Shown one piece after another: positions 38,974-46,424 of a stretch of DNA of 64,000 bases. The DNA is taken from NCBI RefSeq assembly GCF_000384415.1, contig NZ_ARVU01000001.1, positions 372,001 to 436,000 of the forward strand. Reading direction: 5' to 3'. Below the pieces are notes generated by a model. The model did no database searches and was not told the origin of the DNA. It saw only the letters and a program-made list of their open reading frames with translations. The stretch is from Cycloclasticus pugetii PS-1 (lineage in GTDB: Bacteria > Pseudomonadota > Gammaproteobacteria > Methylococcales > Cycloclasticaceae). How positions within the stretch are numbered: position 1 is the first letter of the stretch; every line of letters begins with the position of its first letter. The translations under genes and the position numbers were made by a program.

Positions 38974-40470
38974 TTACAGTAGTTTGGGTGCCCTAAGTTC
39001 GGCTTGAAGTTGATTAATACGGTTTTCAATTTGGCTGCTTAAGTAAAAATTATTATTAGCGGCTCGTAAGGCTTGTTCAAGCTGGATAATAGCGTCTTTG
39101 GTTAACCCAAGCGAGTAAAAGTACTCAGCCTTATATTGGAAACCTCGTACTGGGTTGTTAACCTGGCCGTAAGCGATGGAAAGGAGGTCGTACACATTGG
39201 GTGTCGGTTCGTAATTTTGTAGGTCCTCATTGAGGTTCGTTAAGGCCTGTTGCGGTTTACCATTGTGTAATAGAACCATGGCATATAATAAATTAACCGC
39301 GCGGCTTTGAGGGAATCGTTGTTTGCCCTGATCAAGTAACGCCAAGGATTGCTGCGGCTTATTGTCACGGTATTCATTCAGAGCGAGGGCCGTTAAATAA
39401 TGGAGTTGGGTGGGGTTTTGCTCTGTCAGCGTAGAGAGAATGTCGCGTGCTTTTTCAAATTGCCTATCCTTCATTAAGGCGAGTGCAAGGCCATAACGAG
39501 CCGCCTCTTTAATTTTTGTAATGCCTTGTGATGATTCATCCTTTAAGGCGTTTATTAACTCGCCGGTTAAGTTTTGTGGGTGTTTGTTAACGCGAATTTT
39601 CATTCGAATTAAACGAAAATCTTGGGAGTCCTCAACTTGTTTATAAGGGAATTTTTCCGCACGTGCAGCGGTGTCCGAGATACGCGAAGCGGGCGCTGGG
39701 TGAGTGAGCAGAATTTCAGGAATTTTTTGACCGTATTGGGTGGTCGCCGTTTGAAGTCGACCAAAGAAAATCGGCATGCTTCTAGGGTCAAAGCCAGCAG
39801 CGGCAAGGTTTTGTACACCTACTCGGTCGGCTTCAGCTTCATGACTTCGCGTAAAATTAATTTGTTGTTGCACTTGCCCAGCTTGTACCGCCAAAACAGC
39901 GGCTGGGCCAACACCTGGAACAGTTACGCCTAAAACGACGGCGGCAAGCATAGCCGCTGCGCTGGGCATCGACATTTGACTGGCTGATTCAATAGCGCGC
40001 TGTAAATGCTGTTGGGTAACGTGGCCAATTTCATGAGCAACGACTGACGCTAATTCGCTTTCAGATTCAGCCGCTAAAATAAGTCCAGTGTTTAGTCCGA
40101 TATTAGCATCGGGGCCTGCAAACGCATTGATTCGATCATCTTGCACGACAAAGAAATTAAATTGTCGGTCAGGTTGTTCGCTGAATTTTGCGACCCTGTC
40201 ACCAAGTTGTTGTGCGTAGTCATTGATTTCTTGGTCGTTACTGAGTGGAACCCTTAGTCGAATGCTCCTAAGGAATGCTTTACCAAGTTTCTTTTCAAGT
40301 TCACCTGAAATGATGATATTTGATGTATTACCAATGTCGGGTAATTTAATTCGGTCATTAGCTTGGCTATTTTTAGACCAAACAAAGGCGCTACTCGCAA
40401 TAATGCATGTAAAACTTGAGGCGATTAGTACGGTAAGAAAACGACGCATGATATTATGATATTTGTTCAT
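38974..40470 (-). CDS. bepA: Periplasmic M48 metalloprotease/chaperone BepA (YfgC)
   Basis: 498 residues: signal peptide (about 1-37, ending SQA), M48 peptidase domain with AHEIGHVTQQH (zinc HExxH at 146-150) and EAEADRVG supplying the third zinc ligand. C-terminal tetratricopeptide repeats follow (about 300-495). BepA matures or degrades outer-membrane proteins such as LptD, which fits the neighbouring lptFG. ATG 40470 is chosen over an in-frame TTG at 40503; ATG 40449 is also possible. Confidence 0.92.
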   Translation of the reverse strand: MNKYHNIMRRFLTVLIASSFTCIIASSAFVWSKNSQANDRIKLPDIGNTSNIIISGELEKKLGKAFLRSIRLRVPLSNDQEINDYAQQLGDRVAKFSEQPDRQFNFFVVQDDRINAFAGPDANIGLNTGLILAAESESELASVVAHEIGHVTQQHLQRAIESASQMSMPSAAAMLAAVVLGVTVPGVGPAAVLAVQAGQVQQQINFTRSHEAEADRVGVQNLAAAGFDPRSMPIFFGRLQTATTQYGQKIPEILLTHPAPASRISDTAARAEKFPYKQVEDSQDFRLIRMKIRVNKHPQNLTGELINALKDESSQGITKIKEAARYGLALALMKDRQFEKARDILSTLTEQNPTQLHYLTALALNEYRDNKPQQSLALLDQGKQRFPQSRAVNLLYAMVLLHNGKPQQALTNLNEDLQNYEPTPNVYDLLSIAYGQVNNPVRGFQYKAEYFYSLGLTKDAIIQLEQALRAANNNFYLSSQIENRINQLQAELRAPKLL

Positions 40471-40508
40471 AAGCCGTTTTAGTGTAATTGAGTTTAAATG
40501 CAAGTTAA

Positions 40509-40901
40509 ATGAAAATCTCTATTCAGATCAATGCAAGTCCCTACCAATATCAAGCAGCGGATACGGCGTGGCACTTTATTGAAGCGGCGATTGCCAGTGG
40601 GCATGACATATACCGGGTGTTTTTTTACCATGATGGCATTTTTAATGCCTGCCGTGATTCACGCCCACCGGGTGATGAAAGGGATATTGTAAAAAGGTGG
40701 ACGGCCTTACAAGCAGAAAAAGGTGTGGATTTAGTAGTGTGCGTTTCATCAGCGCAGCGAAGAGGGTTGCTTGAAAAAACTGTCGCTCACAAAGTATCGG
40801 GTTACGAAAATGCCTTGGCGGATGGGTTTCGAATTGCAGGGTTAGGTTTGTTAATGGAGTCGGTTATTGAGTCGGACCGTCATGTTACTTTTGGGGCTTG
40901 A
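40509..40901 (+). CDS. tusD: Sulfurtransferase subunit TusD
   Basis: 130-residue DsrE-family subunit of the TusBCD complex, which relays persulfide sulfur from TusA to TusE for 2-thiolation of tRNA wobble uridine by MnmA. MKISIQINASPYQYQAADTA and the active cysteine in DLVVCVSSAQRRGLLE are seen. First gene of tusD-tusC-tusB-tusE. The gap to the divergent bepA is under 40 bases. Confidence 0.94.
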   Translation: MKISIQINASPYQYQAADTAWHFIEAAIASGHDIYRVFFYHDGIFNACRDSRPPGDERDIVKRWTALQAEKGVDLVVCVSSAQRRGLLEKTVAHKVSGYENALADGFRIAGLGLLMESVIESDRHVTFGA

Positions 40902-40902
40902 A

Positions 40903-41259
40903 GTGAAAACGCTATTTTTTATTTTTAATAAAGGGTTTCATGGAAATGTGCGAGGTCATGAGTTTTTAGATATGGCATTAATGGCGGCGGCTTTTGACCA
41001 AAAGGTTGTTATCTTGTTTGAAGGTGAAGCTGTGAATGCCTTAGTTAAAAACCAGCAGCCTGAAAATATTGCCTTAAAAAACATGACACCTATATTAAAG
41101 GCCTTGCCGTTATATGATATTAATGACGTGTTTGTTGAAAAAGAGTCAATGGATCAATGGGGCTTAGTGAAGGAACAGCTGACCATTGAAACTACGTTGG
41201 TTTCTCGCCATGAGGTGGTTGAACAACTTAATGCAGCACACCATGTATTCAGTATCTGA
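40903..41259 (+). CDS. tusC: Sulfurtransferase subunit TusC
   Basis: 118-residue DsrF-like subunit of TusBCD. TLFFIFNKGFHGNVRGHEFLD and PLYDINDVFVEKES match the family. GTG 40903 is chosen: it follows the tusD stop directly, has GGGG upstream and gives the same length as the Escherichia coli protein. The open frame extends 12 codons into tusD from a TTG but that is unlikely. The stop overlaps the tusB start by one base (TGATG). Confidence 0.92.
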   Translation: MKTLFFIFNKGFHGNVRGHEFLDMALMAAAFDQKVVILFEGEAVNALVKNQQPENIALKNMTPILKALPLYDINDVFVEKESMDQWGLVKEQLTIETTLVSRHEVVEQLNAAHHVFSI

Positions 41260-41549
41260 TGTTATATATTGTTAATAAAAGAACCGAGGCCCTAGACAGT
41301 TGCATTGAAAGAGTGATGTCAAATGATGTTGTCTTATTAATTGAAGAAGCTGTTTTAGCTACGGTCATTACAAAGCCACCGTCCATTTTATCTAAACCTA
41401 TCGATCAGGTTCAGATCTATGCGTTAAGCCCTGATATGAAAGCGAGAGGCATTGATGTTAACCGCTGCTATGAGCATATTCGGTATGTTGATTATGCAGG
41501 CTTTGTTGAGTTAGTAGAAAATAATAATCCTGTTAGGTCTTGCTGTTGA
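41259..41549 (+). CDS. tusB: Sulfurtransferase subunit TusB
   Basis: 96-residue DsrH-like third subunit of TusBCD. MLYIVNKRTEALDSCIERV, DVVLLIEEAVLA and the C-terminal YVDYAGFVELVE are typical. One-base TGATG overlaps on both sides imply tight translational coupling. It ends in CC. Confidence 0.92.
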   Translation: MLYIVNKRTEALDSCIERVMSNDVVLLIEEAVLATVITKPPSILSKPIDQVQIYALSPDMKARGIDVNRCYEHIRYVDYAGFVELVENNNPVRSCC

Positions 41550-41866
41550 TGTTAGTGCAGTTAAAACGCGATGAATATGGCTTTTTGCAGAATAGAAGCG
41601 ACTGGAGCGAGGCCGTGGCTGAGGCAATGGCGAAAGAAGATGAGCTATTACTGACGCCATTGCATTGGGAAATTATTCATTTTGCGCAAGCATACTACGA
41701 TGAATTTAATCACCAACCTAATGCGCGATTATTTGGCCAAGCGATCAAGAAGAGATTGGGCGCTGAAAAAGGGTCGTCTATTTATTTATATAAATTATTT
41801 CCAAACGGACCATTAAAATACGCCAATAAATATGCGGGGTTACCTATTCCACCTTCATGCATATAA
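41549..41866 (+). CDS. tusE: Sulfur carrier TusE (DsrC family)
   Basis: 105-residue DsrC/TusE protein that accepts persulfide from TusD and passes it to MnmA-tRNA. DEYGFLQNRSDWSEAVA, LTPLHWEIIHFAQAYYDEF and GLPIPPSCI, with the conserved penultimate cysteine, are present. A second cysteine ten residues earlier, as in dissimilatory DsrC, is absent, so the tRNA-thiolation role fits. ATG 41549 overlaps the tusB stop (TGATG); a TTG nine bases upstream is also in frame. Confidence 0.93.
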   Translation: MLVQLKRDEYGFLQNRSDWSEAVAEAMAKEDELLLTPLHWEIIHFAQAYYDEFNHQPNARLFGQAIKKRLGAEKGSSIYLYKLFPNGPLKYANKYAGLPIPPSCI

Positions 41867-41876
41867 AGACGCTGTA

Positions 41877-42269
41877 TTAATCCGTTTGTTTAAATCGGTG
41901 AATTTGCCGTCGCTGTTTTTTATTAGGCCTTTCAGAGCGGGGCATAGAGGCGTTCATGTCTTTATTGAGTGCTTTCAGCGCTTGACGTTGTTGAAGGCTT
42001 TCATCGCTTTCTTTGTACAAAAGGACGGCTTCTTTGGCGGGGCGACGTTGAGGGTTTAAGCCGACAATCTTAACCGTCCATTGATAACCAGCCTTATGGA
42101 TTTGCAGGCTATCATCAATGCGAACTTCTTTACTGGGTTTGCTTCGTTGACCATTGAGGTGGATTTTTCCACCTGAAATCGCTTCGGTGGCGAGCCGTCG
42201 TGTCTTAAAAAAACGAGCAGCCCATAACCAAGTATCTAAACGCTGTTTTGTTAGAACGTTTTCAGTCAC
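41877..42269 (-). CDS. hslR: Heat-shock protein 15 (S4 RNA-binding) HslR
   Basis: 130-residue S4-domain protein. RLDTWLWAARFFKTRRLATE and GGKIHLNGQRSKPSKEVR form the RNA-binding fold, and the C-terminal tail is very basic (KKQRRQIHRFKQ). HslR rescues 50S subunits carrying stalled nascent chains. It lies seven bases downstream of grxC. Confidence 0.93.
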   Translation of the reverse strand: MTENVLTKQRLDTWLWAARFFKTRRLATEAISGGKIHLNGQRSKPSKEVRIDDSLQIHKAGYQWTVKIVGLNPQRRPAKEAVLLYKESDESLQQRQALKALNKDMNASMPRSERPNKKQRRQIHRFKQTD

Positions 42270-42276
42270 TAGATAA

Positions 42277-42528
42277 TTAAGCGAGTAACTCGTCTAGTTT
42301 TCCGCGACTTTCTAAATCGTAAATTTCTGTGCAATCACCAACGTGTTTGTCACCATTAAAAATTTGCGGAACGGTAGAGCGCTGACTTTTTTGTATCATC
42401 TCAGCTCTTTTGTTTGGGTCATTCGCAATGGAAATTTCAGTAAATGGAATGTTTTTATTATTTAACAAACGTTTAGCCTGAGTGCAATAAGGACATAAAG
42501 AAGAAGTGTATATAGTGATCTTGGACAT
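42277..42528 (-). CDS. grxC: Glutaredoxin 3
   Basis: 83-residue dithiol glutaredoxin with active site CPYC (SLCPYCTQAKRLL), cis-proline TVPQIF and GDCTEIYDL. It reduces disulfides using glutathione. First gene of a two-gene unit with hslR; divergent from the cytochrome pair. Confidence 0.95.
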   Translation of the reverse strand: MSKITIYTSSLCPYCTQAKRLLNNKNIPFTEISIANDPNKRAEMIQKSQRSTVPQIFNGDKHVGDCTEIYDLESRGKLDELLA

Positions 42529-42566
42529 AGGAGGTCGATAGCGTTAAATTAATTTCAGTTAATTTT

Positions 42567-42591
42567 AACAGATTTGGAAGGGAAATCTGTT
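42567..42591. promoter_or_regulatory. Perfect 9-bp inverted repeat between grxC and cytochrome genes
   Basis: AACAGATTT (42567-42575) and AAATCTGTT (42583-42591) are perfect inverted arms around GGAAGGG. There is no T-run on either side, so an operator for a dimeric regulator is more likely than a terminator. It lies about 40 bases before the grxC start and about 90 before the cytochrome start. Confidence 0.35.
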
Positions 42592-42683
42592 GGATTAACG
42601 GGTTTATGCTAGCGCTATGGGCCTGTTTTCAGTAGAATCACGGGATGTTGAAGAATTAATAAAATCATAGAGAGAAAGAGTCA

Positions 42684-43001
42684 ATGAAGCGATTATTAGT
42701 AAGTTTATTGGTGTTGGGAATGGCGTTTTCTGTAACGGCAAACGCAGCGGGTGATGTTGCCGCTGGAACAATTAAAGGGCAAACCTGCCTTGGTTGTCAC
42801 GGTGTGGAAAATTACAACAATGCGTATCCAACCTATCATGTGCCAAGATTGGGTGGTCAGCATGCTGGCTATCTGGTAACTGCCATGAAAGCCTATAAAA
42901 ACGGTACACGCACTCATGCCACCATGCATGGTAATGTGGCTGATTTATCAGAGCAAGATATGCAAGATATTGCGGCATATTTTGAGCAAGACGGAAAATA
43001 A
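42684..43001 (+). CDS. Single-heme c-type cytochrome (half of a c4-like protein)
   Basis: 105 residues: signal peptide (about 1-21, ending ANA), heme site CLGCH and a distal Met within THATMHGNVADLSEQDMQDI. The GGQHAGYLVTAMKAYKNGTRT run is the conserved cytochrome c4-type domain core. Periplasmic electron carrier, predicted to pass electrons to a terminal oxidase. It is followed after 30 bases by a second cytochrome of the same type. Confidence 0.93.
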   Translation: MKRLLVSLLVLGMAFSVTANAAGDVAAGTIKGQTCLGCHGVENYNNAYPTYHVPRLGGQHAGYLVTAMKAYKNGTRTHATMHGNVADLSEQDMQDIAAYFEQDGK

Positions 43002-43031
43002 ACGTTAATATTAAAGATCACGAGGAAGAAA

Positions 43032-43361
43032 ATGAAACAATTAAATAAGATGATTTTTACCGTATTGCTTACTGTGGTATCTGTCAGTGCTATAGCAGCG
43101 GGTGATATTCAAGCAGGCAAAGAAAAGTCAACAGCCTGTGCAGCATGCCACGGTGTAAGTGGGGTGAGTGCTAGCCCGATGTTTCCTACTATTGCTGGGC
43201 AACATGCAGATTATATGGTCCATACGTTAAAAGGATATCAATCGGGGCTACGTAATGACCCTATTATGCGAGCTTCAGTTGCAGCGCTGACTGAAGAGGA
43301 TATCGTTGATTTAGCAGCTTATTTTGCCAGTCAAGAAGGCTTGAAAACACTGAAAAAATAA
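43032..43361 (+). CDS. Single-heme c-type cytochrome (second c4-like half)
   Basis: 109 residues with a signal peptide (about 1-22), heme site CAACH, the conserved IAGQHADYMVHTLKGYQSG, and Met in DPIMRASVAALTEED as likely sixth heme ligand. It resembles the preceding gene and one domain of diheme cytochrome c4. GAGGAAGAAA precedes the ATG. The pair ends at a strong terminator. Confidence 0.93.
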   Translation: MKQLNKMIFTVLLTVVSVSAIAAGDIQAGKEKSTACAACHGVSGVSASPMFPTIAGQHADYMVHTLKGYQSGLRNDPIMRASVAALTEEDIVDLAAYFASQEGLKTLKK

Positions 43362-43380
43362 AACTTAAATTAAAAATTAG

Positions 43381-43422
43381 TAGATACAAAAAACGCGCAT
43401 TCTTGCGCGTTTTTTGTATCTA
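43381..43422. terminator. Long bidirectional terminator
   Basis: A perfect 19-bp inverted repeat (43381-43399 with 43404-43422) around TTCT, with a GCGCG core flanked by six As on one side and six Ts on the other. It works as a Rho-independent terminator in either direction and ends the cytochrome transcript. Confidence 0.92.
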
Positions 43423-43441
43423 TAAAATATAAGGATGGATA

Positions 43442-43807
43442 ATGAGTCAAGACGTTAGCGTGAAACTTAAGCACAATAATGATGGGAAGCTCATAGAGGA
43501 ATGTGAATACCTCGGTGAGGTTATGCATGGAAAGCGAACAATTTGGCACCCCTCTGGCGTGAAAATTTCTGAAACAGATTTTATTCAAGGTGTTATGCAA
43601 GGCCATCATACATCATGGTATTTAACAGGGCATATTGCACTAACAGCAACTGTTGCACAGGGTAATTATCATGGCCTCTTTACTGCGTATTGGCCAAACG
43701 GCGAAATGCGTGAACAAGGTCATTTTGATAAGGGGGAGCGAACGGGTGTGTTTAAATCTTGGTCTGATAATGGTGAACTATTAGCTGAAAAAAACTATGA
43801 TCAATAA
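43442..43807 (+). CDS. MORN-repeat (YwqK-like) protein
   Basis: 121-residue soluble protein built of MORN-type repeats: GEVMHGKRTIWHPSGVKISE, GVMQGHHTSWYLTGHIA, GNYHGLFTAYWPNGEMREQG, GERTGVFKSWSDNGELLAE. No signal peptide. The repeats resemble those annotated as YwqK-like antitoxins, but no toxin gene is adjacent, so no such role is claimed. ATG follows AAGGATGGATA. It starts 20 bases after the long terminator, so its promoter must overlap that hairpin or lie very close. Confidence 0.78.
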   Translation: MSQDVSVKLKHNNDGKLIEECEYLGEVMHGKRTIWHPSGVKISETDFIQGVMQGHHTSWYLTGHIALTATVAQGNYHGLFTAYWPNGEMREQGHFDKGERTGVFKSWSDNGELLAEKNYDQ

Positions 43808-43900
43808 AATTCCGTTGTAGCCATTTTCTGGTAAAGGGCGAAAAAAAAGCATACAATGATGCAACGCAATAAAATGATTAATTAAATTGGAGGCGGGCAA

Positions 43901-45625
43901 ATGGATGATAAATCCCCACAAGAAATATTTGAGAAAATGGCGGAAAAAGGCCATAACATGTTTAAAGATTTTTCAGCGGCGGAATCAAAAGAAATGTTGT
44001 CTCAGTTTGGTAATGCATGGAATACAATTGTTACACGTGCCATGGAGAGTCCTGAAGAGTGGGTGAAAACGATGTCTGGTTTTTACCAAGATCAATTTAA
44101 CCTCTGGATTAATATGTTTAATCCAGCAAGTCAATCTACAGTTCATCCAGAGCGCGGCGACCGTCGTTTCTCAGGTGATGAATGGGAAGAAAGCCCCGTT
44201 CATAATTACTTGAAGCAGTCCTATTTATTATCGAGCCGTTGGCTAACAGGCTTGGTTGAAAACTCAACGCTGGATGAGAAAACTAAGCAAAAGTGCGATT
44301 TTTACACGCGCCAATTTATTGATGCGATGTCGCCATCTAATTTTGCCTTAACGAACCCAGAAGTGTTGAAAGAAACCATAGAGTCTAATGGTCAGAATTT
44401 GGTTGCAGGGCTTGAAAACCTAATGTCTGATATAGATAAAGGGCGTATCAGCATGACCGATGAGTCAAAGTTTACATTAGGTGAAAACTTGGCGACTACA
44501 CCCGGCTCGGTGGTGTTTGAAAACAAGCTGATTCAATTGGTTCACTTTAAGCCGATGACTGAGAAAGTGAATGAGCGTCCTATTTTAATTATTCCGCCAT
44601 GCATTAATAAATATTATATTCTTGATTTGTCTGAACATAATTCATATGTTCGTTACTGTTTAGAACAAGGCAATGATGTTTATATTATCTCTTGGAGAAA
44701 CCCAGATGAGTCCTTGGGTGATGTTACTTGGGATGAATATATTTCTGTTGGGACAATACCTGCTATTGATGCAGTGAAAGAAATTTCTGGTGCGAAGAAA
44801 ATCAATGCGGTTTCTTGGTGTATAGGTGGCACGATGTTAGCGACAACAATGTCTGTGTTGGCTTCAAAACGCAAAAAGCCAATAGCAACAGCAACATTTT
44901 TTACAACCTTATTAGATTTTTCTGACCCGGGCGAATTGGGTGTATTTATCGATGAGTCACAGGTTCAACAACATGAACACAAATTAAAAGAAGGCGGTGT
45001 CATGCCGGGTAAGCAACTAGCATCAACCTTTGCAATGCTACGTGCGAATGACCTTGTATGGAGTTATGTTGTTAATAACTACCTAAAAGGTAAAACGCCA
45101 CCTCCATTCGATATTTTATTTTGGAATGGTGATTCAACTAATATGACATCTGCGATGTACACATGGTATTTGCGCAATATGTATTTAGAAAATAATTTGG
45201 CAAAACCGGGTGGTGTTGAACTTTGTGGTGTTAAGGTTGATTTAGGGAAGATTGATTGTCCTGTGTATTTCTTGTCGGCTATTGAAGATCATATTGCTCC
45301 GTGGAAAACTACGTTTATTGGTACAGAGTTGGTTAAATCTGAGTCGATAGAATTTGTTTTGGCGGCAAGTGGTCATGTGGCGGGTGTTATTAACCCTGCG
45401 AGTAAAAACAAACGTCATTTCTGGAAAGACGGTGAGCTGGGTAAAGGGCCTGAGCATTGGTTAGAGTCAGCGGAGGAAGTGCCAGGAAGCTGGTGGCCAC
45501 ATTGGGATGCGTGGTTGAAAGCTAATGGTAATAAAACAGTAGATGCCCCCTCTCAATTAGGGACAGATAAATACCCAGAGTTAGAACCTGCACCGGGGTC
45601 ATTTGTTATGGCGAAAGCCAGTTAG
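43901..45625 (+). CDS. phaC: Class I poly(3-hydroxyalkanoate) synthase
   Basis: 574-residue PHA synthase, which polymerises 3-hydroxyacyl-CoA on the granule surface. It has an N-terminal class I domain and an alpha/beta-hydrolase core with catalytic Cys307 in AVSWCIGGTML, the aspartate of EDHIAPW and the histidine of ASGHVAGVINP. The residue two before Cys is Ser where Gly is usual. GGAGGCGGGCAA precedes the ATG. A thiolase lies 3.5 kb downstream; no phaB reductase or phasin was recognised in the window. Confidence 0.93.
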   Translation: MDDKSPQEIFEKMAEKGHNMFKDFSAAESKEMLSQFGNAWNTIVTRAMESPEEWVKTMSGFYQDQFNLWINMFNPASQSTVHPERGDRRFSGDEWEESPVHNYLKQSYLLSSRWLTGLVENSTLDEKTKQKCDFYTRQFIDAMSPSNFALTNPEVLKETIESNGQNLVAGLENLMSDIDKGRISMTDESKFTLGENLATTPGSVVFENKLIQLVHFKPMTEKVNERPILIIPPCINKYYILDLSEHNSYVRYCLEQGNDVYIISWRNPDESLGDVTWDEYISVGTIPAIDAVKEISGAKKINAVSWCIGGTMLATTMSVLASKRKKPIATATFFTTLLDFSDPGELGVFIDESQVQQHEHKLKEGGVMPGKQLASTFAMLRANDLVWSYVVNNYLKGKTPPPFDILFWNGDSTNMTSAMYTWYLRNMYLENNLAKPGGVELCGVKVDLGKIDCPVYFLSAIEDHIAPWKTTFIGTELVKSESIEFVLAASGHVAGVINPASKNKRHFWKDGELGKGPEHWLESAEEVPGSWWPHWDAWLKANGNKTVDAPSQLGTDKYPELEPAPGSFVMAKAS

Positions 45626-45680
45626 CGTTAAGTTTTATTGAAGCTTCACCTGACAACTTAGCTTAGCTATGTGATTATAG

Positions 45681-45707
45681 AAGCCACCGTTTATACGGTG
45701 GCTTTTT
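45681..45707 (+). terminator. Rho-independent terminator after phaC
   Basis: AAGCCACCGT (45681-45690) pairs perfectly with ACGGTGGCTT (45695-45704) around TTAT and runs into five Ts (45703-45707). Confidence 0.92.
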
Positions 45708-45738
45708 CATGTGTAAAAAAGAAACGATTGGAGTGGTT

Positions 45739-45933
45739 ATGAAATCCCCTTGTGTCAGGCAGTGTACGTTAAATGAAAACGACATGTGTCTTGGCTGTGG
45801 GCGAATGCTTGGTGAAATCACATCATGGGTATCTTTTTCGGAGCAAAAACGTACTGAGGTTATGACGCAGTGTCAGAATCGTTTGCAGGCATTAAAAACA
45901 TGGAAGCCGAGTTTAGTCGACCAAAAGAAGTGA
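45739..45933 (+). CDS. DUF1289 small cysteine-rich protein
   Basis: 64 residues with the DUF1289 signature: SPCVRQCTLNENDMCLGCGR, then TSWVSFSEQKR. Four cysteines (CxxxC, CxxC) suggest metal or Fe-S binding; the function is not established. ATG 45739 has TTGGAG just upstream and gives the normal N-terminus; an in-frame ATG at 45709 would start in the phaC terminator tail. Confidence 0.87.
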   Translation: MKSPCVRQCTLNENDMCLGCGRMLGEITSWVSFSEQKRTEVMTQCQNRLQALKTWKPSLVDQKK

Positions 45934-46030
45934 GGTGGCTAGTAAATGAATTAACCCTCAATAGGCCCTTGATTACCTAAACCTTAGGGGTAAACTAATT
46001 GACTTATATAATATAGATTGGAGGGTTTGC

Positions 46031-46414
46031 ATGAATGCCGAAAAAGTTGTTTTCAGTTTCTTTATTGTTTTAGCACTGACACTGAATTTTGGTTTTTTTC
46101 TGGGTAAGTTGGGCAACCCAACAGACCATAATATCTATGTGCTATTCGCTACAATTTTCGTTAACCTTGTTGCGATGGGCTTGAAACTGGGAGATCGTTC
46201 GCAAGTGGGTGCTGTTTTATTGTCGACAAGTATAGTCGCTAATTTACAATTACTTGCAGGGGCCTTCGTGTGGGGTTATGTAACACAAATTTCAGAGACT
46301 GGATTGACGGCAGACAATACCTCAGTGATTGTTTCATTATCAGGTGGTGCATTGGTTGCTAACATTGTTTCTGTGGTGATGTTAGTGTCAGAAACACTTA
46401 TGTCACGACGTTAA
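46031..46414 (+). CDS. Small polytopic membrane protein (DUF6394-like)
   Basis: 127 residues with four hydrophobic segments (about 8-26, 36-52, 58-80, 98-122). The start EKVVFSFFIVLALTLNFGFF and KLGDRSQVGAVLLSTSIVANL resemble proteins I know as DUF6394, usually coded next to TrkA-domain potassium channels. Eleven bases before that channel gene and surely cotranscribed. GGAGGG precedes the ATG, and a TATAAT-like box lies at 46007-46012. Function unknown; a channel accessory subunit is plausible. Confidence 0.7.
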   Translation: MNAEKVVFSFFIVLALTLNFGFFLGKLGNPTDHNIYVLFATIFVNLVAMGLKLGDRSQVGAVLLSTSIVANLQLLAGAFVWGYVTQISETGLTADNTSVIVSLSGGALVANIVSVVMLVSETLMSRR

Positions 46415-46424
46415 AAGTACGACT

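Noticed and set aside
39622-39933. 103-codon plus-strand frame inside bepA
   Set aside because: Antisense to the M48/linker region of bepA; no motif or start signal.
43442-43807. MORN protein as the antitoxin of a toxin-antitoxin pair
   Set aside because: No small toxin-like frame lies next to it; the neighbours are cytochromes and PHA synthase.
46000-46012. TTGACT followed closely by TATAAT before the small membrane protein gene
   Set aside because: The two boxes are only two bases apart, so they cannot be a -35/-10 pair; the TATAAT alone may be a -10 box but its leader would be very short.
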